From NCBI GenBank assembly GCA_030653545.1, contig JAURZE010000026.1, positions 124,001 through 188,000 of the forward strand: a stretch of 64,000 nt of DNA, written 5' to 3'. Shown here piece by piece: positions 15,971 through 24,647 of the stretch. The DNA comes from Nitrospira sp. Lineage in GTDB: Bacteria; Nitrospirota; Nitrospiria; Nitrospirales; Nitrospiraceae. A program made the translations under genes and the position numbers. The first letter of the stretch is position 1. Each line of letters begins with the position of its first letter. The notes beneath the pieces are model-generated. The model worked only from the letters and a program-made list of their open reading frames with translations, was not told where the DNA came from and did no database searches.

Positions 15971-16363
15971 ATGACCGACCGAACTGATGCGCCGAACACC
16001 CGTACGATCCTCGTCATCGACGACGATCCCGATATTCGCAAGCTCCTCCGGCTCGCGCTTGAAGAAGCTGGCTATGACGTTCGGGAAGCCCAAGAAGGAG
16101 ATGCCGGATTGGCGATCGCCAGACAGGAAGAGTGCGCTCTGGCGATTGTGGATCTGTTCATGCCCGGCAAAGAAGGACTGGAAACGATTCTCGCCTTACG
16201 GCGTGCGAGGCCGCAGATCAAACTGATCGCCATGAGCGGGGGAAGCGGCCAGACCGATATGTTGCCTGCGGCTAAATCGTTTGGCGCCGACCGGACAATC
16301 CATAAACCCTACGAGCTCGACACACTACTGACGTCGATCGCCGCGCTGCTCTCACAACATTGA
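15971..16363 (+). CDS. CheY-like stand-alone response regulator
   Basis: 130 aa with a complete receiver: ILVIDDDPDIRKLLRLALEE, phosphoacceptor Asp in AIVDLFMPGKEG, Ser in AMSGGSGQ and Lys in TIHKPYELD. The FMPGKEG and GGSG wording is typical of the small receivers of Nitrospira and deltaproteobacterial type. It has no output domain. It is the last of four receiver genes between 13238 and 16363, with no dedicated kinase, so it is likely a phosphorelay intermediate or an allosteric adaptor. Confidence 0.9.
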   Translation: MTDRTDAPNTRTILVIDDDPDIRKLLRLALEEAGYDVREAQEGDAGLAIARQEECALAIVDLFMPGKEGLETILALRRARPQIKLIAMSGGSGQTDMLPAAKSFGADRTIHKPYELDTLLTSIAALLSQH

Positions 16364-16417
16364 ACTCCATTCGGTCGATACAGCAGCCGGCGCTTACTGC
16401 GCACAGAAAGGGATGCC

Positions 16418-16867
16418 ATGTATAGAAAGAATCCGGGGTTCTCCGTCACTCATCGCGCACTCCGACTAGTGGGGCTATTCATGGGAGCCGGGATCCTGGC
16501 GGCCTGCGCCGCAGCTTCACCCAACGCTACTCCGTTGCGGACTCACTACATCCACATTCAGGATGCCGTCAGCCCACAGCGCTTGGATGTCCATGTCGGA
16601 GACGAAGTACGGTGGCAGAACCTGCGTCAGGAGCCGGTCAAGATCGGCCTACTCAGTCAATTGTCAGAATCAGGCGTTTCCTGCCAGACAGGTTTCTCGC
16701 GTTTCGGGGCGCTTGATGATACCGCCACCATCCCGCCCAATGCGTACGTGAGCCTCTGCTTTGCCCTTACTGGCTCGATTCAATATAATATCTGGCTGAA
16801 TCCTCAAGATCCGTTCAGAAGCATGACTCCCACCGCAAAAATAGTGGTGTCCGCCAGAGCAACCTAA
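16418..16867 (+). CDS. Lipoprotein with cupredoxin-like layout but no copper ligands
   Basis: 149 aa. The signal peptide ends in a lipobox (GAGILAACAAASP), so it is predicted to be lipid-anchored. The mature part has a beta-rich pattern resembling plastocyanin-like proteins (HYIHIQDAVSPQRLDVHVGD, EVRWQNL, then NAYVSLCFALTGSIQYNIW). The His/Cys/Met copper set is not recognisable; the two cysteines of the mature part may form a disulfide. It sits 13 bp before the TolC-type gene of the efflux operon and may be its first gene, perhaps a periplasmic or outer-membrane accessory for metal export. Confidence 0.7.
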   Translation: MYRKNPGFSVTHRALRLVGLFMGAGILAACAAASPNATPLRTHYIHIQDAVSPQRLDVHVGDEVRWQNLRQEPVKIGLLSQLSESGVSCQTGFSRFGALDDTATIPPNAYVSLCFALTGSIQYNIWLNPQDPFRSMTPTAKIVVSARAT

Positions 16868-16880
16868 CGATGGAACTGAT

Positions 16881-18197
16881 ATGCTGACAGCTCTCACCAG
16901 AGTACTGTATATGAACATTCGCTCAGGTCTTTTGCTCGCAGGCCTCGTCGCGGCACTATCTAGCGCCGCGATGCCGGCTTCGCTTGCCTTCGCGTTGGAA
17001 CCGGCCCCATCGGCCTATACACTCGACTCGATTCTCGACCTGGCCTTGGCGAGAAATCCGGCCGTATCGTCCGCAGAAGGGACTATCGATCAGCAGCGCG
17101 GCCAACAGACCGCCGCCGGCGCCTATCCGAATCCTACCGTCACCGGATACATGGGCTACGGTGAAGTGCGGGACACCGGTCGGGCCAATATCCGCGAATC
17201 CCTCCAACGTGAAACGCTCACCGAATACAACGTGACCATCGGACAGCCATTGGAATGGCCGTCGATGCGAAAGGCTCGCCAAGGGGTGGCAGACGCGGGA
17301 CTGGCGACCGCCAACGCCGGCATGTCGGAAACACGCTTGCACCTGACCACTCAAGTCAAGGTCGCCTTCTACGACCTATTGCTGGCCCAACGGGATGCCG
17401 CGCTCGCCCGGCAAAATCTGGAAATCGTCGAAAGCGTCGCCCGGATCGTCAAGGCGCGGGTGAAGTCAGGAGAGGCGCCGCAGTTCGAATCGATCAAATC
17501 CGAAGTTGAGGTTCTGAAGGCCAAACAACAGCTCGCCCGCGCCGAAAACGCCGTCCGCATCAACCGGGCGGTGGTGGATACCCTGACCGGCGGCGCGCTC
17601 GGACCAACCTATGTCATTCAGGGCGACTTCATGGGCATGTCGAAGGAAGTCCACCTTGACGGACTGATTGTCCGCATGGGCACCCAGCATCCGACCATTG
17701 AACGGCTGCTGAAATCGGTCGAACAATCAGACTGGAAAATCGAATTTGAACGGCAATCAAGAATTCCCAGCGTGACGGTCAACGGCAGCTATTGGCGCGA
17801 GATCGGCCGGGAAGCGGTGCAAGGAGGGCTGTCCATCCCGATGCCGCTCTGGTACCGCCGGGAGGGAGAAATCGCCGCGTCGTTAGGGTCCAAGCGACAT
17901 CATGAAGCCGAGCTGCTGCGGACGCGCAACGAACTGGCGAGGGCCATTTTCCAGCATTATCAAGATGCCCGAACGACGGCCGAATTGATCGACGTGTTTG
18001 ACAAGGGCTTGCTGAAACAAGCGCAAGAAGCCTTACGACTCGCTCAGTTTAGTTTCCAGCAAGGGGCGTCGAGCCTGCTCGACGTCTTTGATGCTCAGCG
18101 CGTGCAACGCCAGATCCAGATGGACTACGCCCAAGCGCGGTACGAATTGTCGGTCTCCCTGGCTCGCCTGGAACGAGCCGTGGGAGGCGCCCTATGA
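16881..18197 (+). CDS. TolC-family outer-membrane efflux protein (CzcC/CusC type)
   Basis: 438 aa. A signal peptide (hydrophobic run GLLLAGLVAALSSAAM, cleavage near AFA) is followed by two outer-membrane-efflux repeats: YTLDSILDLALARNPAVSSA starts the first, and an Ala/Gln-rich helical hairpin with LRLAQFSFQQGASSLLDVFD marks the second. Start choice is between 16881 and an ATG at 16911; GGAAC precedes the first. Its stop overlaps the start of the membrane-fusion gene (ATGA). It should form the exit duct of the tripartite pump encoded downstream. Confidence 0.9.
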   Translation: MLTALTRVLYMNIRSGLLLAGLVAALSSAAMPASLAFALEPAPSAYTLDSILDLALARNPAVSSAEGTIDQQRGQQTAAGAYPNPTVTGYMGYGEVRDTGRANIRESLQRETLTEYNVTIGQPLEWPSMRKARQGVADAGLATANAGMSETRLHLTTQVKVAFYDLLLAQRDAALARQNLEIVESVARIVKARVKSGEAPQFESIKSEVEVLKAKQQLARAENAVRINRAVVDTLTGGALGPTYVIQGDFMGMSKEVHLDGLIVRMGTQHPTIERLLKSVEQSDWKIEFERQSRIPSVTVNGSYWREIGREAVQGGLSIPMPLWYRREGEIAASLGSKRHHEAELLRTRNELARAIFQHYQDARTTAELIDVFDKGLLKQAQEALRLAQFSFQQGASSLLDVFDAQRVQRQIQMDYAQARYELSVSLARLERAVGGAL

Positions 18198-19444
18198 CCT
18201 CGTCTGCACCATGTCGCACCCGACCCGGCACACCGGAGAACACTTCCGTGATGAGCTCACCATTGCACGTCCAACTTCATCTCCTTGCAGGCCTGCTGGT
18301 CGCTGCGCTCCTGGCTCATTCAGGATGCAACCAGGCGCCGGGCGATGCCGCCGTGGCCAATCGGCCCGGCGCCGACTCAGCCCCCGGCATCGTTGCCCTG
18401 ACCGCGGAAGAATCCGTCCGCATCGGGCTGGTCGTCCAGCCGGCGACTCGCAGCGATTTCCGCACCTCTCGGGACTTTCCCGCGATCCTACAACCGAATG
18501 AACGCGCCATGGCGGACATTACAACCCTGGTCCGCGGGCGGGTCGTGGACGTCTACGCAGACTTGGGGCAACAGGTCGAAGCCAACGCCCTCCTAGCCAT
18601 CCTCTACAGCAGCGACCTGGGCCTGGCACAATCCGCCTATCTGAAGTCGCGCGCCAAACTCCATGTCGCCGAGCAAGCCTACGCGCGGGCCAAGTTCCTG
18701 CTGCAGGAACAAGTGATCGGGGAAGCGGAAGCCCAGCGACGGCAGGCGGAACTGTTCAGCATGCAGGCGGAAGCCCATGAAGCGCGCGATCACCTGAAGC
18801 TCCTCGGCATGAACGAGGGAGAATTCCGCCGACTCGACAAAAGCCGGGACATCCGATCCCATGTGCCGATCGTGGCCCCCTTTGCCGGCCGCATCATCGG
18901 ACGCAACCTGACCAGAGGAGAGGTCGTCGAGACCACCGAGAAGCTCTTCGTGGTCGCCGATCTTTCCGAAGTCTGGGTGCGGGCCAACATCCCGGAAAAA
19001 GACATTCCGTTCGTCCACACCGTCCATGCCTCCGGTGGCAGGCAGGCCGAAGTGCGCATCAATGCCTATCCGAAGGAAACCTTCAAGGGAACGATCACCT
19101 ATGTCGGCGACGTCCTGGATCCCTCCACCCGCACGATGCAGCTGCGGCTCGAGCTTCCCAATCCCGAGGGACGGCTGAAACCGGAGATGTTCGCCACCAT
19201 CCGCCTCTTCTCTGAATCGCAGCCTGACCGGTTGGCCGTACCGGAAGCCGCGCTCCAACGGGACCAGAACCGGACGTTCGTCTTCGTGCAACGCAACGTA
19301 ACCGAGTATGAAGTCCGCGAGGTCCAAGTCGGAGAATCCAACGGCACCCATAGCACCATCCTCGGAGGCCTCACCGAAGGCGAACCGGTCGTCACGCACG
19401 GCGCCTTCATCTTGAAATCCGAGTTCTTGAAGAAACAAGTCTGA
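18194..19444 (+). CDS. RND efflux periplasmic adaptor (CzcB/CusB type)
   Basis: 416 aa from the overlapping ATG; an alternative start at 18251 leaves a cleaner lipoprotein signal (LLAGLLVAALLAHSGC, lipobox cysteine). The domain order is typical of membrane-fusion proteins: lipoyl-like segment (VRGRVVDVYADLGQQVEANA), helical hairpin (SAYLKSRAKLHVAEQAYARA), second lipoyl half (IVAPFAGRIIGRNLTRGEVV), beta-barrel (VWVRANIPEKDIPFV) and membrane-proximal part. No Met-rich CusB N-terminus or His-rich metal domain is present, so metal specificity is not visible. It couples the inner-membrane pump to the TolC-type channel. Confidence 0.9.
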   Translation: MTSSAPCRTRPGTPENTSVMSSPLHVQLHLLAGLLVAALLAHSGCNQAPGDAAVANRPGADSAPGIVALTAEESVRIGLVVQPATRSDFRTSRDFPAILQPNERAMADITTLVRGRVVDVYADLGQQVEANALLAILYSSDLGLAQSAYLKSRAKLHVAEQAYARAKFLLQEQVIGEAEAQRRQAELFSMQAEAHEARDHLKLLGMNEGEFRRLDKSRDIRSHVPIVAPFAGRIIGRNLTRGEVVETTEKLFVVADLSEVWVRANIPEKDIPFVHTVHASGGRQAEVRINAYPKETFKGTITYVGDVLDPSTRTMQLRLELPNPEGRLKPEMFATIRLFSESQPDRLAVPEAALQRDQNRTFVFVQRNVTEYEVREVQVGESNGTHSTILGGLTEGEPVVTHGAFILKSEFLKKQV

Positions 19445-22400
19445 TGGTTACCCGCCTGCTCGACATTTCACTGCGCCAGCGCATGCTCATCGTGATCTTC
19501 GCCATCATGCTCGGCATCGGGGGACTCTATTCCTTTCGCACCATCCCGATCGATGCCTTTCCCGATGTCACCAGCGTGCTGGTGCAAGTCGTCACCAAGG
19601 CGCCCGGGTTGTCTCCTGCCGAAGTCGAACGGCTGGTGACCTATCCGATCGAACTGCAACTGACCGGCGTCCCCGCGCTTATGGAAATGCGGTCCCTGAC
19701 CAAGGTCGGGCTGTCACTGGTGACCATCGTGTTCGACGATGCGATGGACATCAACCTTGCGCGCCAGCTCGTGCTCGAGCGTCTGATCGAAGTCAAGGAG
19801 CAGCTCCCCCCGGGCACAGAACCGATGCTCGTGCCGAACAGCACGGGATTGGGCGAGGTCTTCCAGTACTACCTGGCCGGCGCCCGCGCTCCCGCCCTGG
19901 ACGAAGCGGTAACCCACCAGCAGTTGATCGATCAACGCACCCTCCAGGACTGGGTTATCCGGCCGCTGCTGAAGAGCACGCCCGAGGTGATCGATGTGAA
20001 CTCCATGGGCGGCTTCGTCAAACAGTATCAAGTGCTGGTCGAGCCGGCCATGTTGCGCAAATACAATCTGACTCTCCGCGAGGTCTTCGACGCCGTGGCC
20101 AGCAATAACGCCAACGCCGGCGGCAACATTCTGGAGAAACACGACGAGAAATATATTGTGCGCGGGATCGGCCTGATTCGGTCGCTCGAAGACGTCGGGC
20201 GCATCGTCATCAAAGAAGCCGGCGGCACGCCGGTCTTTGTGAGCGACGTGGCGCAGGTGTTGATCGACCATGCGGTCCGGCACGGGGCAACCGTGCTCAA
20301 CGGAGATCGCGAGGTGGTCAGCGGGATCGTCCTCATGTTGCGCGGGGGGAACGCGCGTGACGTCGTCGAAAGCATCAAGGCGCGCATCGACGACATACAC
20401 CGTCTGCATCTGCTGCCGGACGGATTGCGTATCGTGCCGTTCTATGACCGAATCGAATTGATCACGTCCGCTTTGAATACGGTGTATAAATCTCTCGCCG
20501 AAGGCGTCGTGCTGGTCGTCGTGGTGCTGGTGCTTTTTCTGGGCAATCTGCGCAGCGCACTGATCGTCGTCGCAACCCTGGTGCTGGCCCCGCTGGCCAC
20601 GTTCATCGTCATGGGCCAAGTCGGACTCACGGCCAATCTCATGTCGCTGGGCGGGCTGGCGATCGCCATCGGCATGATCGTGGACGGCTCCGTGGTCGTC
20701 GTCGAGAATGTGTACCGGCACCTCTCAGAGCACTCGTCCGCTGCCGTCCCGCGCCTGGAGCTGATCACCAGATCCGTCAAGGAAGTCGGACAGCCGGTCG
20801 TTTTCGGAATCCTGATCATTATTCTGGTATTCCTGCCGCTCTTGTCCCTGCATGGGATGGAGGGCAAGATGTTCAAACCCCTCGCCTACACCATCATGAT
20901 CGCCCTGCTGGCCTCCCTGGTGCTGTCGCTCACGCTCTCGCCGGTCCTTTGCTCTCTCATGTTGAAGCGAGGGAGCGAGGAAGACCCCTGGATCGTCCGC
21001 TGGACCAAGCGCCTCTATGCCCCGTCGCTCCGGTGGGCATTGGGACATACCAGCATCGTGCTGGTGGGCGCAGTGGGCTCGCTGCTCGGCAGCCTGGCGC
21101 TGTTTCCGTTCCTGGGAAGCGAATTTATCCCGATTCTCAACGAAGGAACCGTCGCCCCGCAAACGATCCGGTTGCCGAGCGTCTCCCTCCCTGCGTCTAT
21201 CGAAATCGAAAAGCGTATGCAGCAGGCTATGATGGAATTTCCGGAGGTGGAGATGGTCGTCTCGAAGATCGGACGCACGGAACTGGGAAACGATCCGCAG
21301 GAACCGAACGAAAGCGACCCCGTCGTCCGACTCCGCCCGCTGGACCAATGGACGACCGCCCGGACGATGCCTGAATTGATGCAGAAATTCCGCGAGCGCT
21401 TGACGAGGATCCCGGGCGCGACGTTCCTGATCAGCCAGCCCATCCAACAGCGGGTCGACGAGCTGATCTCCGGCGTCCGGACAGAAGCGACCGTCAAGCT
21501 GTTCGGGGAGGATCTGGAGATCTTACACAGCAAGGCCGAGGAGATCGCCGGCCAGCTGAGCTCCGTGCGCGGGGTGCGGGATATCAAGATCGAGCAACTC
21601 TTCGGACAACCCTATCTCACCATCGACATCGATCGCGGCAAGATTGCGCGCCACGCCATCAATGTGTCCGACGTGCGGGACATCATCGGCACCGCGATCG
21701 GCGGCGAAGTCGCGACTCGCGTCTACGAGGGGCAGCAACGATTTGAACTGCTCGTCCGATTCCCGGAGCAATACCGGAACAGCGCCGAGACGATCAGCAA
21801 CATTCTCGTCACCGGAAGGGACGGAGCCCTGATCCCTCTCGCCGACCTGGGAAGCATCCGCCTGGAGGAAGGCCCCGGCCGGATCAGCCGGGAAAAGCTC
21901 CAACGGTATGTCTCCATCGGGTTCAATACGATGGGACGCGATATCGGCAGTTTGGTCGCTGAAGCACAGCAGAAGATCGCCACCCAGGTGGTGCTTCCCG
22001 CCGGCTATACCGTCGCCTGGGGAGGCTCGTTCGAAAATATGGAGCGCGCCATGGCCAAACTCCGGCTCATCGTCCCGATCACGATCGGATTGATCTTCCT
22101 GTTGCTGTACTCCACCTTCGACTCGCTGCGTCAGGCCGCTCTCATCATTTTGAACCTGCCCTTCGCACTGATCGGCGGGGTGGTTGCGCTCTGGCTGACC
22201 GGTGAATATCTCAGCGTGCCGGCCTCGATCGGGTTCATCAACCTCTTCGGCGTGGCCGTGCTGAACGGCATCGTGCTGGTCTCGTGCATGAATGCCCTGC
22301 GCGAGGAAGGCGCGTCGCTGGATGAAGCCGTGATGTCCGGGGCGTTGCTGCGCCTGCGACCGGTCCTCATGACCGCCCTGGTCGCGTTGCTGGGGTTGGT

Positions 22401-22602
22401 CCCTCTCGCCTTCGCCCATGGAATCGGCTCGGAGGTTCAGCGCCCGTTGGCCATCGTCGTCATCGGCGGACTGGTCAGCTCCACATTGCTGACGTTGATC
22501 GTCCTTCCGATCCTCTATCGATGGATCGAGGGCCGTACCCCACAGGACACTCCGCCGACCGACAGCCGCCCCATCATCGAATCAGCCCATGGAGGGCAAT
22601 AG
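19444..22602 (+). CDS. Heavy-metal-type RND efflux pump (CzcA/CusA family)
   Basis: 1052 aa, full length for HME-RND. The N-terminus is diagnostic (TIPIDAFPDVTSVLVQVVTK, then GLSPAEVERLVTYPIE), with TM2-6 around VLVVVVLVLFLGNLRSALIV, the TM4 segment GLAIAIGMIVDGSVVVVENV, and the C-terminal repeat ending with GIGSEVQRPLAIVVIGGLVS. The acidic DGS-VVVVEN signature supports proton-driven metal transport. Substrate (Cu/Ag versus Zn/Co/Cd) cannot be assigned. It overlaps the adaptor stop by 1 nt (TGATG) and is followed by a decayed cation/proton antiporter. Confidence 0.93.
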   Translation: MVTRLLDISLRQRMLIVIFAIMLGIGGLYSFRTIPIDAFPDVTSVLVQVVTKAPGLSPAEVERLVTYPIELQLTGVPALMEMRSLTKVGLSLVTIVFDDAMDINLARQLVLERLIEVKEQLPPGTEPMLVPNSTGLGEVFQYYLAGARAPALDEAVTHQQLIDQRTLQDWVIRPLLKSTPEVIDVNSMGGFVKQYQVLVEPAMLRKYNLTLREVFDAVASNNANAGGNILEKHDEKYIVRGIGLIRSLEDVGRIVIKEAGGTPVFVSDVAQVLIDHAVRHGATVLNGDREVVSGIVLMLRGGNARDVVESIKARIDDIHRLHLLPDGLRIVPFYDRIELITSALNTVYKSLAEGVVLVVVVLVLFLGNLRSALIVVATLVLAPLATFIVMGQVGLTANLMSLGGLAIAIGMIVDGSVVVVENVYRHLSEHSSAAVPRLELITRSVKEVGQPVVFGILIIILVFLPLLSLHGMEGKMFKPLAYTIMIALLASLVLSLTLSPVLCSLMLKRGSEEDPWIVRWTKRLYAPSLRWALGHTSIVLVGAVGSLLGSLALFPFLGSEFIPILNEGTVAPQTIRLPSVSLPASIEIEKRMQQAMMEFPEVEMVVSKIGRTELGNDPQEPNESDPVVRLRPLDQWTTARTMPELMQKFRERLTRIPGATFLISQPIQQRVDELISGVRTEATVKLFGEDLEILHSKAEEIAGQLSSVRGVRDIKIEQLFGQPYLTIDIDRGKIARHAINVSDVRDIIGTAIGGEVATRVYEGQQRFELLVRFPEQYRNSAETISNILVTGRDGALIPLADLGSIRLEEGPGRISREKLQRYVSIGFNTMGRDIGSLVAEAQQKIATQVVLPAGYTVAWGGSFENMERAMAKLRLIVPITIGLIFLLLYSTFDSLRQAALIILNLPFALIGGVVALWLTGEYLSVPASIGFINLFGVAVLNGIVLVSCMNALREEGASLDEAVMSGALLRLRPVLMTALVALLGLVPLAFAHGIGSEVQRPLAIVVIGGLVSSTLLTLIVLPILYRWIEGRTPQDTPPTDSRPIIESAHGGQ

Positions 22603-22693
22603 CCCTGGTGCAATCTCATCTGGTCGTTGGAACGTTTCAACAACCTGCGCATGACAAGCGCTTCGTGAAGGACAACCGGACGGTCTCCATACC

Positions 22694-23742
22694 ATGAACG
22701 TGCGACCCACGATCAAGCAGGAATGGTCCCTATTGGTCAGCGACGGCACGTCGGTGGCCTTTCTTGTCTTCGGACAGAGATGGCTGGGGGATCTTTCGCA
22801 CCAGACGTGGTTTGCACTCATGTTCGTGTGGCTCTTCACCGTCATCCTGCTGTCGGCCTTTGCCGTCGTCCGCCATGCCGAAAGCCTGGCGACGAAACTG
22901 GGGGAACCGGGGGGGACGCTCATTCTGACGCTGGCCGTCACCGGGATTGAAGTCATGATGATCGCCCTCAATGGAATGATCGGCTTTTCCCTCCTGCTGG
23001 GAGGACTGCGGTATCACGAACAAACCTACAATCTGCAAGAGCGAACGCCTTCCTGGCGGTGATCATCCCCCTGGCCGTGCTTGGCCTGGTCCTGCCCAAT
23101 TTTACGGTGTCTTCTCCGGGGCCGACCTTATCGCCTCGCCAATCGGCCTTTTTGCTCATCATGTCGATCGGACTCTATGCGGTTTTTCTCGCCATGCAGA
23201 TTTCCCGCCATCGGAATTACTTTATGGCGCCGGCCTCACTCGAACCGACGGAAGCCCCTTACTTCAAATGCTCGTCCGACGACCAAGACCGCTCGGTGTT
23301 ACACCTGATGCTGTTGCTGGTAGCGCATCTACTGCCTGTCGTCATTCTGGCCGGACAGATTGCGGTCCCTATTACCCACGCCATCCACGAATTACACGCT
23401 CCCGCGGCCTTGGCAGGGGTGCTCGTATCAGTGCTGGTGTTGTCTCCTGAGTCGATGAGCGCGGTGCGTGCCGCGATGGGCAATCAACTGCAGCGCTCCG
23501 TCAATCTGCTGTTGGGATCGGTCCTGGCCACCATCAGCCTGACGATCCCCGCTGTCCTGACCATCGGATTTGTGATGGATCAGACCATCATCCTCGGGCT
23601 CGATGCCGTCGGCATGACCTTATTGCTGCTGACGCTCGGTCTCAGTCTCCTGACCTTTGCCAGTGCCCGCACGAACGTCTTGCTCGGCGCGGTGCATCTG
23701 TTGCTCTTTCTCGCGTATGTCATGCTGATTTTCGAACGCTAA
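22694..23742 (+). pseudogene. chaA: Calcium/proton antiporter (ChaA family), disrupted by frameshift and internal deletion
   Basis: Two overlapping frames make one ChaA-like protein. The first (22694-23062) ends TYNLQERTPSWR. Shifting frame at about 23039 restores ANAFLAVIIPLAVLGLVLPN, continuous with the second (23059-23742). One missing G in CAAGAGCG (expected CAAGGAGCG) explains it. In addition the segment GIEVMMIALNGMIGFSLLLGG lacks about 23 residues that E. coli ChaA has between its EVSLI and the following GLVGFSLLLGG, so an in-frame deletion is also likely. Remaining helices look well conserved, indicating recent decay; a sequencing error could explain the frameshift but not the deletion. 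Confidence 0.75.
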
Positions 23743-23799
23743 ATGGCCGGCTAAAGTCGGAGAATTGTGCCTGAAACCGTGACGAAGGAGACGATATCG

Positions 23800-24114
23800 A
23801 TGGAGTGGATCTACCTGATCCTGGCTGGTCTACTTGAAATGGGTTGGGCGATCGGTCTGAAATACACCGAAGGATTCTCGCGGCCATGGCCCAGCCTCGG
23901 AACGATTACTGCCATGATCGCCAGCTTCTATTTTCTTTCTCAGGTACTGCGGACCATTCCTGTCGGCACGGGCTATGCCGTATGGACCGGGATCGGAGCG
24001 GTGGGAACCGCGCTTCTCGGCATGGTCATTTTGGGGGAATCAGTCGCACCGCTACGACTCCTGTCGCTTGCGCTGATTGTGCTGGGCATGATGGGACTCA
24101 AGTTGAGCGCGTAA
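23800..24114 (+). CDS. gdx: SMR-family exporter, Gdx/SugE (guanidinium) type
   Basis: 104 aa from the ATG at 23800, with AAGGAG 9 nt upstream; in-frame starts before it are not used. It has four transmembrane helices and the conserved membrane Glu in [15 protein letters not shown] (TM1). [20 protein letters not shown] and [20 protein letters not shown] are characteristic of SugE/Gdx, not of EmrE-type multidrug SMRs. Gdx proteins export guanidinium in exchange for protons as dimers. No guanidine riboswitch is recognisable in the 58 bp upstream. Confidence 0.9.
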   Translation: MEWIYLILAGLLEMGWAIGLKYTEGFSRPWPSLGTITAMIASFYFLSQVLRTIPVGTGYAVWTGIGAVGTALLGMVILGESVAPLRLLSLALIVLGMMGLKLSA

Positions 24115-24647
24115 TCGGCCCCCCACATCGCCCATCACTCACCACAGGCTCATCAAACGCCGACAAGTCCCGGCTGCCGTACCCATCGCCGTCCAAGCCA
24201 GGGCACTCTTTTCCCTAGCCTCGGGATTCACCTAGTTCACCACCGCACCCCTGACTGTTATCCTGTAGCGAATACTTCCGCACTGAGGTGCCGATTGCCT
24301 CGTAACAGAGGAGTCGCGACGCCTCAAAGCAAGACTGTGGCCTGCCTCACGGAAGACGGCATACCGGGCTCCGTGAAGGCATCATTCTCATAGAGGTTGA
24401 CTGAGGTGAAGGACTTCACCGTCAACTCTTCACTGGCCATACAGAAATCACCCCTTAGTTTCACCCGGCGAGGAGAACTTTTCTCAGTAATATCTCTAGG
24501 AGATCAAGGCATTAGTATCACCCGGTCGTTACTTCACTAGTTAGGGAACCAGAGCGGCACAGGCGTTGCTTCTTAGTTAAGAAGGCGATCAAGAGCTTTC
24601 CCCGTTCCAGCCCACTTGCTCGCCCAAGACGTACAGGGAGGAACCGT
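24115..24647. other. Long leader/intergenic region with hairpins
   Basis: 533 bp before the glycosyltransferase gene with no plausible coding frame. It has lower GC than the flanks and holds a strong inverted repeat at 24396-24426 and a smaller one at 24569-24584 (CTTCTT-AGTT-AAGAAG). The gene at 24648 has GGGAGG about 7 nt before its ATG. The length and structure suggest a regulated 5' leader or a promoter region for the osmolyte locus. I could not match it to a known riboswitch. Confidence 0.5.
24396..24426. promoter_or_regulatory. Inverted repeat in the leader of the glycosyltransferase operon
   Basis: GTTGAC-TGA-GGTGAAG-GA-CTTCACC-GTCAAC: two stacked perfect stems (6 and 7 bp) with a 3-nt bulge and a tiny loop. 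It is about 220 bp upstream of the ATG at 24648. It has no T-run, so it is not a classical terminator; it could be a leader hairpin or a protein-binding site. Confidence 0.45.

Noticed and set aside
23743-23800. Possible guanidine riboswitch before the SMR exporter
   Set aside because: Only 58 bp are available and neither ACGR-loop pair nor ykkC-type core is visible.
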